Source of the DNA: Paenibacillus allorhizosphaerae
GTDB lineage: Bacteria > Bacillota > Bacilli > Paenibacillales > NBRC-103111
Reading direction: 5' to 3'
Assembly (NCBI RefSeq): GCF_910594985.1
Contig: NZ_CAJVCE010000003.1
Span: 372,001 to 436,000 of the forward strand
DNA: 64,000 nucleotides
Each line of letters starts with the position of its first letter. Within the stretch, counting starts at the first letter, position 1. Under the pieces are notes generated by a model. The model saw only the letters and a program-made list of their open reading frames with translations. It ran no database searches and was not told the DNA's origin. A program made the position numbers and the translations under genes. Below, one piece after another: positions 58,181 through 64,000 of this stretch.

Positions 58181-59491
58181 ATGACGACGATGAACGAGAT
58201 GCAGTCCATTCAACACAAAATCGAGGAAGCGATCCGCCTGCTGGAGGCGCGCTTTCTTGAGCGGGAGGAGCTGATCCGGCTGCTGCTGCTCGGCCTGATG
58301 AGCCACGAGAACGCCTTGCTCGTCGGACCGCCGGGAACGGCCAAATCGCAACTGGCCCGCGCGGTATCCCAGCTGTTCGGCGGCGGCCGATGGTTCGATT
58401 ACTTGCTGACCCGGTTTACGACGCCGGATGAAATGTTCGGTCCGGTTTCGCTGCAGCAGCTCAAGCAGGACCAGTACGTACGGCAGACGGACGGCTATTT
58501 GCCCGCAGCGGATTTTGCTTTTTTGGATGAAATTTTTAAGGCAAACAGCGCGATTTTGAATTCATTGCTGTCCATACTGAACGAGCGCGTATTTTTCAAC
58601 GGCCGGGAAAAACAAAAAGCTCCTCTGGTCTTCCTGATGGCAGCATCCAATGAATTGCCCGAAGAAAACGATCAGTTAGCCGCATTATACGACCGGTTCC
58701 TGATCCGCTACGAAGTGGGCTACTTGAAGCATATGTCAAGCTACGAACGGATGTTTCAGCTGCCGGATGAGCCGCTCCCAGCGCTTCTCTCCCTGCAAGA
58801 CGCGGAAGCGGTGGAGGCGGCGGCTATGCAAGTGACGATACCGGAGACGCTGATCTACATGCTTTATCAGTTGAAAACGAACATGGAAGCGAAAGATTTC
58901 GCACTCTCCGACCGCCGCTGGCGTAAAATCGGACGCGTCTGGAAAACGTCGGCGGCGCTGAACGGACGCAGCGAAGTCAACGTATGGGACACGGTATTCA
59001 CCCCGCACATGCTCTGGGACTTCCCGGAAGACGCATCCGCGCTGCACGAGCTGTTCCAGAAGGCGTTTCAAGAGGCGCTCGGGCAGGAAACGGAACGCGA
59101 GCTGCCGATCCGCAAATACGACCGGATCGCCAAGCACTGGGCGGGCAAAGAAGATGAATTGCATGCATTCCAGTTCAAGAAGGAAGTCGGCGGCCGGATG
59201 AGCAGGGAAGATCAGGAGAAGGCGAAAGCGAATTTGGAGGAGTGCCGGCAGGAACTGGAGGAAACGGCGCGCGAACTGCGCGGCAAGCTGACCCTCTGGC
59301 TGCAGCGGGAGAAAGATTTGCCCGGGTATATTCGCAACCGCAATTTTTTGCTGCTGCACACGGCGCAATATGCGGTAAAGTATACGCATTTGCGCATTCA
59401 AGGCGAGCGCATTTTACAAACGCTGCAGGGCTTGTATCGCACGCTGTTCGATCGCGAAATCCCCGGCGTGGAGTATGACTACACACTGTAA
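58181..59491 (+). CDS. RavA-like MoxR-family AAA+ ATPase
   Basis: About 436 residues from the ATG at 58181; ATGs at 58190 and 58199 are also possible and a TTG-started frame reaches 58133, but no start has a good ribosome site. Walker A GPPGTAKSQLA (about 49-59), the MoxR-type TRFTTPDEMFGPVSL loop, Walker B FAFLDEIFKANSAILNSLL, sensor 1 AASNELPE, the arginine finger in ALYDRFLIRYEV and sensor 2 in SDRRWRKI are all present. A C-terminal domain with a coiled coil (about 350-400) ends it. RavA works with the VWA protein ViaA, whose homologue is encoded next (24-bp gap). In E. coli the pair acts as a chaperone at the membrane and affects aminoglycoside entry; in Firmicutes its role is unclear. 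Confidence 0.9.
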   Translation: MTTMNEMQSIQHKIEEAIRLLEARFLEREELIRLLLLGLMSHENALLVGPPGTAKSQLARAVSQLFGGGRWFDYLLTRFTTPDEMFGPVSLQQLKQDQYVRQTDGYLPAADFAFLDEIFKANSAILNSLLSILNERVFFNGREKQKAPLVFLMAASNELPEENDQLAALYDRFLIRYEVGYLKHMSSYERMFQLPDEPLPALLSLQDAEAVEAAAMQVTIPETLIYMLYQLKTNMEAKDFALSDRRWRKIGRVWKTSAALNGRSEVNVWDTVFTPHMLWDFPEDASALHELFQKAFQEALGQETERELPIRKYDRIAKHWAGKEDELHAFQFKKEVGGRMSREDQEKAKANLEECRQELEETARELRGKLTLWLQREKDLPGYIRNRNFLLLHTAQYAVKYTHLRIQGERILQTLQGLYRTLFDREIPGVEYDYTL

Positions 59492-59515
59492 TTGTCGATG
59501 GCGAGGTGAAAGCTC

Positions 59516-61237
59516 ATGATCATCCGTGCGGCGCGAATCGACCGCTATGTGTTTGACGGCTATGTCCATTCTTCGCGGACCGCTCAGGAGTGGATTCGCG
59601 GGGCCAAAGCGCGTACATCTTGGTTTACGCTCGAGCTGTTCGCCGATTTCTTCATGTGTTTTTATTTGAAGCGCCCCGAGATCGACCGGGGCGCGGAGGA
59701 ATCGCCGTTTCACCGCTGGCTGGTGGCGCAGCTGCAGCAGCAATACTTTTACCGGACGATTCATCCGCGAACGGAAGGCGAAGTAAACGCATCATTCAAG
59801 ACGGCGCTCAAAGCGCTGATGTGGCTGACGAGCAGCTTCGAGGAGGAAGTGAAGCGGCGCAAGCAGGAAGAGCGCCAGCTGCGCACGATCGGCATGAACG
59901 ACCGGCAGCAGCAGCAAGGCGACGATCAAACGCAAATGAGCGAACGGCTGTCGGACAAGCAGATCGAGCAGCTGAAGCTCGTCGGATACACGCTGCAGCA
60001 GGGCAAGCGCAATGTGGAGGAGAAGCAGGCGGCGCTCGACAGCCGGCCGCTCGCCGAGGCGGAAATTGCGGCGCTGAAGGTCCGCATCCGCTCGCTGCAG
60101 GAGGAGATGCGCGTCGACTTCGTGCGCCGCGACAAGCTGCGGCACAAGATGCAGAAAGCGGAGGCAGAGCTGGCGCAGCGCGAGAAGCAGCTGGAACGTC
60201 TCTCCCGCCGGGAGCAAGATACGTTCCGGCAGCTCGAGGAGCAGCTAGGCGCTTGGCTCAGCCGCTCGCTGAAAGAGTCGCTCGGCCGGGAAGACACGGA
60301 GAGCCTGAATGTGTTCGAGCTCTTGCAGGCCAGCCAGCAAATCGCGAACCGCCGCTGGGGCAGCGATCTCGGCAAGCTGCACCGGCAGAAGTTCGCGAAC
60401 TATATGGAGTGGCTGGAGAAGCTGAAGCGGCATCCGGAGCTCGTCGCCTTTGTGCAGGAGGTCGGTCGGCAGGTGCAGCATCTGAAAGCGATGCGCCGAA
60501 AGACCCGCTCGCCGCGCGTCCCTGAAAACTACGACGATCTGCGGTATTCCGGCGACATTACACACATGCTGCCCTCCGAAGCAAGCTTGCTCGCCGATGA
60601 AGACTATGAGGCTTATTTCCTCGTTAACTGGCTGGAGCGCAAGCTGCTGACCTACAACATCTCCGGGTGGACCGAGGAGCCGTTCAAAGGTCCCGTCATC
60701 TGCATGCTCGATACGTCCTACTCGATGCGCGGCGGCAAGCTCCGGCTCGCGCAGCTATTCACGGCCACGTTCGCGGCGTTCAGCCTGCTGGAACGCCGCG
60801 ACTTCATGCTGCTCCTGTTCGGCGCCAGCGGGGAGCTCATCGAGCGACCGCTTTACTGGCGGAAGCCCGATTGGCCCGCGTTTTACGCCTTGTCGCAGCT
60901 CGCCTTCGGCGGCGGCACGCACTTCGACGCCCCGCTCCGGCGGGGCATCGAGCTGGTGTCCGCGCAGCCCCGCTACCATGACGCCGACTTCGTCATGGTC
61001 ACCGACGGCGTCGGCGCGATCTCGCCGCCGGTGCGCGAACAGCTCGCCGCGCTCGGAGCGGAGAAGCAGGTGCGCCTGCACTCGCTCATCATCGGCGCGG
61101 CGCGGCAGCATCTCGCCCAGCGCTACGACATCCTCGGCGTCTCGCACAACGTGCGCTTCGCCGCGACGTGGGAGACGCAGGAGAACGGCGAGCTGCTGCT
61201 CGACGTCGTCGGACAAGGCAAGCGGGCGCGCAAATAG
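59516..61237 (+). CDS. ViaA-like VWA-domain protein
   Basis: 573 residues; GAGGTGAAAG lies 4-10 nt before the ATG. The N-terminal helical part (1-120) is followed by a Gln-rich joint (NDRQQQQGDDQTQM) and a long coiled coil (about 170-260, EEKQAAL...AELAQREKQLERLSRREQDTFRQLEEQL). The C-terminal VWA domain (about 395-560) has a full MIDAS: DTSYSMRGGK, the Thr in GGGTHFDAPL and the Asp in MVTDGVGAI. It should bind metal and a client or membrane partner and recruit the ATPase encoded just upstream. GC content is higher in the coiled-coil and C-terminal parts than in neighbours. Confidence 0.9.
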   Translation: MIIRAARIDRYVFDGYVHSSRTAQEWIRGAKARTSWFTLELFADFFMCFYLKRPEIDRGAEESPFHRWLVAQLQQQYFYRTIHPRTEGEVNASFKTALKALMWLTSSFEEEVKRRKQEERQLRTIGMNDRQQQQGDDQTQMSERLSDKQIEQLKLVGYTLQQGKRNVEEKQAALDSRPLAEAEIAALKVRIRSLQEEMRVDFVRRDKLRHKMQKAEAELAQREKQLERLSRREQDTFRQLEEQLGAWLSRSLKESLGREDTESLNVFELLQASQQIANRRWGSDLGKLHRQKFANYMEWLEKLKRHPELVAFVQEVGRQVQHLKAMRRKTRSPRVPENYDDLRYSGDITHMLPSEASLLADEDYEAYFLVNWLERKLLTYNISGWTEEPFKGPVICMLDTSYSMRGGKLRLAQLFTATFAAFSLLERRDFMLLLFGASGELIERPLYWRKPDWPAFYALSQLAFGGGTHFDAPLRRGIELVSAQPRYHDADFVMVTDGVGAISPPVREQLAALGAEKQVRLHSLIIGAARQHLAQRYDILGVSHNVRFAATWETQENGELLLDVVGQGKRARK

Positions 61238-61355
61238 CCGGTGCGCAAAATGTACGAAGATTGCTATGATCCAAGCAACGTTCGTGTCAGGCATCCTATG
61301 CGGCAACCCTGCAACCAACGAATCGTATTCAATTCGTTCGTATATAGCTCTGTGA

Positions 61356-61402
61356 AAAAGACGCTTTCAACCACAACCCAAATGTGGATGAAAACGTCTT
61401 TT
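61356..61402. terminator. Bidirectional terminator between viaA-like and serpin genes
   Basis: AAAAGACG (61356-61363) pairs with CGTCTTTT (61395-61402), and inside TTTCA-CCACA pairs with TGTGG-TGAAA. The two flanking genes converge on it. Confidence 0.88.
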
Positions 61403-61450
61403 CGCATGCGGATTTTTTTGACCGGACGTGGGTTCGAGGACTCTATTTCA

Positions 61451-62683
61451 TCAAGGAGAGTAGATCGAGCCGGCAAACAGCCACGCTCCCGTCTGACTGT
61501 CCTCAATCGCCATGAAGAAGGGGCGATTCACGTTCATGAGGAACGGGGCTTTGGGCACTTCCGCCGAAGCTGTCTTCATTGTGACCGATGTGGCGGCGGC
61601 GGCTTCCGTCCCTTTCTCGTTAACCTCCAGGAACGTTTTGTGCATCACCTGCCCTACATACAGGTTTGGCGGGACCGAAGCAATTCCGGAAAAATCCGCT
61701 TTGCCCGGGTCATATGCAAGCCCCATGCCCATGGACTGCAGCGCTTTATCCAGCGGCTTTCCATATTCCAGCTTAAAGCTCGGCAGACGGATCTCCCCGA
61801 CCTTTCGCTCAAACGGCTTCTGCCAGCGGGTTGCATCCGACCACAACAGATCGTGCAGCGCGGATAAAGAAGACGATTCATCCGGGAGGATGACGAGCAT
61901 ACTCATTTGTCCTTCCCCGTACGGAAGACGGATCGCTTGGAACCCTTTCTCTTGCAAATATTCGTATGTTCCCGTCCTGGACATCATAGAGACTTTTTTG
62001 TCGGTTCCATCGATAAGCTTAAACGACTCCTCTTTCGTGGAGGATGGGGCAAATTCATCCTTCCATTGGCCCTTAAAGTAGATGGCGTTTACGAGCACCA
62101 AATCATCGTCCGGATTTAATGGTTTGTTCAATATGGACGGTATTTTATTGCGCGTTTGTTTGTCCACCCAGCTGTTGATCGTTTCATGCGCCTTTGGATT
62201 GTTGAAATCGAGCTCCGTGACCTTGGCGTCGTAGAAGCTGCGGTTCAGTTCCAGAAACGCTTTGTGGAACGGCTTTCCTTTCCTCCCCCATAGGGAATTC
62301 GCGACATTCAGCTCGACCCCTTTTCCGGTCTTCTCGAGCAATGCCTTCACCGTTTTATAGCCTTGATTGACCTCCTCGGCCGACATGCCCGTCCAGCCTA
62401 ACGTGGCGGCCATCACTCGCTTCGTATCCCCAGCGCTCCCGTTGTATGTCATGGCCAGTGCCATGGATACGCTCGTCGGCGAGAGGAATACATTGCTTCC
62501 TTTGTCCTCCAGCACCATTTGACGGTGGAGAGACAACCCAAAAGCATTTTGCGCTTTTACGATTCTCGCATCCAGCGCGGATGCGGCTTCAGCCCGTTTG
62601 TCCAAAGAGATGTCGGAAGGCTTTCCGCAAGAAGCGAGAAGCGCCGCCAAAACCAATCCGGCACATGCCTGTGTTACACGCAT
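61451..62683 (-). CDS. Lipoprotein serpin (serine protease inhibitor family)
   Basis: 410 residues from the ATG at 62683 with GGGGGG 7 nt upstream; the frame runs on to 62830 without a better start. Lipobox LLASC (Cys at about 19) predicts a membrane-tethered protein outside the cell. The serpin fold is marked by NVFLSPTSVSMALAMTYNGSAGDT, LVNAIYFKGQWKDEF, MLVILPD and the final NVNRPFFMAIED...WLFAGSIYSP. The reactive-loop hinge is EKGTEAAAATSVT, with the Gly-Thr and small-residue run needed for an inhibitory serpin. Counting from the hinge glutamate as P17, P1 falls near the Ala of KTASAEV, which would suit elastase- or subtilisin-like proteases. Likely an inhibitor of its own or foreign extracellular proteases. 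Confidence 0.93.
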   Translation of the reverse strand: MRVTQACAGLVLAALLASCGKPSDISLDKRAEAASALDARIVKAQNAFGLSLHRQMVLEDKGSNVFLSPTSVSMALAMTYNGSAGDTKRVMAATLGWTGMSAEEVNQGYKTVKALLEKTGKGVELNVANSLWGRKGKPFHKAFLELNRSFYDAKVTELDFNNPKAHETINSWVDKQTRNKIPSILNKPLNPDDDLVLVNAIYFKGQWKDEFAPSSTKEESFKLIDGTDKKVSMMSRTGTYEYLQEKGFQAIRLPYGEGQMSMLVILPDESSSLSALHDLLWSDATRWQKPFERKVGEIRLPSFKLEYGKPLDKALQSMGMGLAYDPGKADFSGIASVPPNLYVGQVMHKTFLEVNEKGTEAAAATSVTMKTASAEVPKAPFLMNVNRPFFMAIEDSQTGAWLFAGSIYSP

Positions 62684-62788
62684 TCGAATCCCCCCCTGCC
62701 TTGAATTGTTCCTTCGCATTACTAGACGGGGATGAATACTTGAATGTTGCCGAATCGCTCCAATTCTCCTCCACATATCATATAAATA

Positions 62789-62846
62789 ACCCCTTTGATA
62801 TACATCGGATGAACCTGCAGGTTTTTCCAATGTCTATCAAAGGGGT
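62789..62846. repeat. 58-bp near-perfect palindrome between the serpin and DUF3900 genes
   Basis: Two 29-nt arms match at 25 positions: ACCCCTTTGATA (62789-62800) and TATCAAAGGGGT (62835-62846) are perfect, as are ACAT/ATGT, GGA/TCC and the centre AACCTGCAGGTT (62812-62823). On the minus strand the stem runs into TTATTTAT, so it can terminate the DUF3900 gene, but it is far longer and more symmetrical than the other terminators here. Confidence 0.8.
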
Positions 62847-62894
62847 GCATTTCATCTGACGAATGTAACCAACCGGCAGGACTGCTGATTACTT

Positions 62895-63986
62895 TTAACT
62901 AAAAACTTCTTCCCGCTCTTCGTCCATAATCTTCCGCTTCAGCCGCTCCACCAGGACGTCCAGCGGCTCCGGCGCCAACAGCTCGATCGGCGAAATACCC
63001 CGCTCGAACTGCAGCCAGTCCCCTTCCATGACGACGACGTAACGGTCGCCCTGCTTCGCGATATGGAGACGGTCTCCGAAGTCGGCGAGCAGCGCTTTGA
63101 CCGCCATGTGACCCAGCTTCAGCTTCAACTCCAGATCCGGCTTCTGTTCAACCATGATCGAGGCCGCCTCGACGACCTGCTGCGGCTCCCACTTCTCCTG
63201 AAGCTCGCGCTTGTCGCTGTGCGCCCACAGCTCCATTTCTTCAAGCTCCCGCTCTTTTACTTGCGGCTGATCCTCATATACTTGCTCGACGTACTGCTGC
63301 ACGAAGCCGAGCACCTGCTCGTTCATCAGCTCCGGTACCGATTTTTCATACTCGACATATTTGAGAAAGTCCTCGAAATAATTGGCATGCGACGACTGAT
63401 GAATTTTCAGCTCCCGCACTTCCATCATGCCCGGTTCCGGCATATGCGGGTACATGATCGATTTCAAATTTTTCGCGTTAATCGCCATTTCCACTTTGTT
63501 CAGCAGGCTGCGTTCGTCGGTAATTCGCGCGATTTTTTGCTCGAAGTCGCATTTGAACACAAACAAAAACGGCTCGTCGAAATATTGATTCAGCTTGGCA
63601 CGCACGACAAACATCGCCCCGCCTCGAATCGCGCTCGCATCCATATACGTCGTGACCAGCTCGTCGGCGTGACCCATAAATTGATCCATGGTCGAGGCTG
63701 TCCGCAGCCTTGCGAACAAGTTATAATTCGGATTCGAGTCCAGATCGTAGCCCGGTTCGGTCATGAACATGCCGATTTTGGTCGGCACCTGCTCTGCCTT
63801 CGGATTGCGCTCGGCTTTGCGCTTCGCCGTCTTGGCAAACTCCCCGTCCAAAAACGCGCTCAGCTCGCTTTCCGCATAATCGTATCCGTCCATCGTTACG
63901 TAATGCTTGGAGCGCTTTCCGCTCTGTCCGTCTTCCCCGTCCACTTGAACGACAAAAAAAGAGATGAATTCCACATCGAATTTCAT
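62895..63986 (-). CDS. DUF3900 family protein
   Basis: 363 residues; AGGGG lies about 9 nt before the ATG at 63986. The sequence VEFISFFVVQVDGEDGQSG...KHYVTMDGYDYAESELSAFLDGEFAKTAKRKAERNPKAEQVPTKIGMFMTEPGYDLDSNPNYNLF matches my memory of the DUF3900 family of Bacillus and Paenibacillus, soluble proteins of about 360 residues with no known function. No membrane segment or catalytic motif is seen. The second half is rich in Glu/Lys and helical. It ends 50 bp before the 58-bp palindrome. The family name is recalled rather than searched. Confidence 0.72.
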   Translation of the reverse strand: MKFDVEFISFFVVQVDGEDGQSGKRSKHYVTMDGYDYAESELSAFLDGEFAKTAKRKAERNPKAEQVPTKIGMFMTEPGYDLDSNPNYNLFARLRTASTMDQFMGHADELVTTYMDASAIRGGAMFVVRAKLNQYFDEPFLFVFKCDFEQKIARITDERSLLNKVEMAINAKNLKSIMYPHMPEPGMMEVRELKIHQSSHANYFEDFLKYVEYEKSVPELMNEQVLGFVQQYVEQVYEDQPQVKERELEEMELWAHSDKRELQEKWEPQQVVEAASIMVEQKPDLELKLKLGHMAVKALLADFGDRLHIAKQGDRYVVVMEGDWLQFERGISPIELLAPEPLDVLVERLKRKIMDEEREEVFS

Positions 63987-64000
63987 GCTGCGCGTCCCCT

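Noticed and set aside
1-64000. Search for tRNA, rRNA, complete insertion sequences, phage genes, integrase or attachment sites
   Set aside because: None could be supported by reading; no transposase or integrase motif and no tRNA-like cloverleaf with CCA-end context was recognised.

Overview
The window looks like a chromosomal segment of a Gram-positive, spore-former-type bacterium of the Paenibacillaceae (Paenibacillus/Cohnella-like). Moderate GC, strong AGGAGG ribosome sites, frequent TTG and GTG starts, SLH-domain surface protein, lplABC-type sugar transporter with a membrane-bound AraC regulator, DUF3231, YmaF, NrnB, HelD and the NupNOPQ-type nucleoside importer all point that way. Assignment is by recognition of families only; no rRNA, tRNA, CRISPR array or complete insertion sequence was seen.

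Layout. 1-1274: 3'-truncated MalT/LuxR-type regulator, divergent from a 2153-residue SLH-anchored surface protein (1409-7870) built on a beta-propeller and ten exactly 303-bp Ig/cadherin-like repeats. 8249-9889: a long ECF sigma factor with a fused winged-helix and extra C-terminal region. 10187-13012: DUF4395 protein and topoisomerase III. 13330-14030: a membrane-anchored unknown protein beside a decayed DinB-like gene. 14244-20151: sugar-uptake cluster (AraC-type sensor regulator, lipoprotein, two permeases). 20328-23278: ceramidase-like and Gfo/Idh/MocA genes behind a promoter with an 18-bp palindrome and the stump of a DegT-type aminotransferase. 23368-27800: small protein, GNAT enzyme, MerR regulator plus MFS exporter, FAD-linked oxidase. 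28114-34406: large secreted heparinase-II/III-like lyase with a clear promoter/operator, a BBE-type flavin oxidase and a DUF1080 protein. 34558-40056: small conserved genes (YmaF, PH-like, HAD, GNAT, TipAL-type MerR, NrnB) with two gene relics (GNAT, FrnE/DsbA). 40228-44880: nucleoside ABC importer operon. 45042-47862: fumarase and a YVTN beta-propeller protein. 47913-50072: HelD. 50184-54177: DUF3231, an unknown, and a methyltransferase/response regulator/histidine kinase operon. 54255-57947: 2-hydroxyacid dehydrogenase with LarE, ArsR/SRPBCC pair, glutathione peroxidase. 58181-61237: RavA-like AAA+ ATPase and ViaA-like VWA protein. 61451-63986: lipoprotein serpin and DUF3900 protein.

The segment is mostly ordinary accessory chromosome, but holds several signs of decay (DinB, DegT, GNAT and FrnE relics) and a number of well-formed regulatory sites: two MerR-type promoters with 19-bp spacers, an ArsR-type inverted repeat on a -35 box, GntR/MarR-like palindromes at three places and an OmpR-type direct repeat. 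The least explained items are the extended sigma factor, the methyltransferase/two-component operon, an in-frame hydrophobic tail behind the YVTN protein's stop codon, a branched structured element at 28003-28091 and a 58-bp near-palindrome at 62789-62846. No wholly new multi-gene system could be demonstrated from sequence alone.
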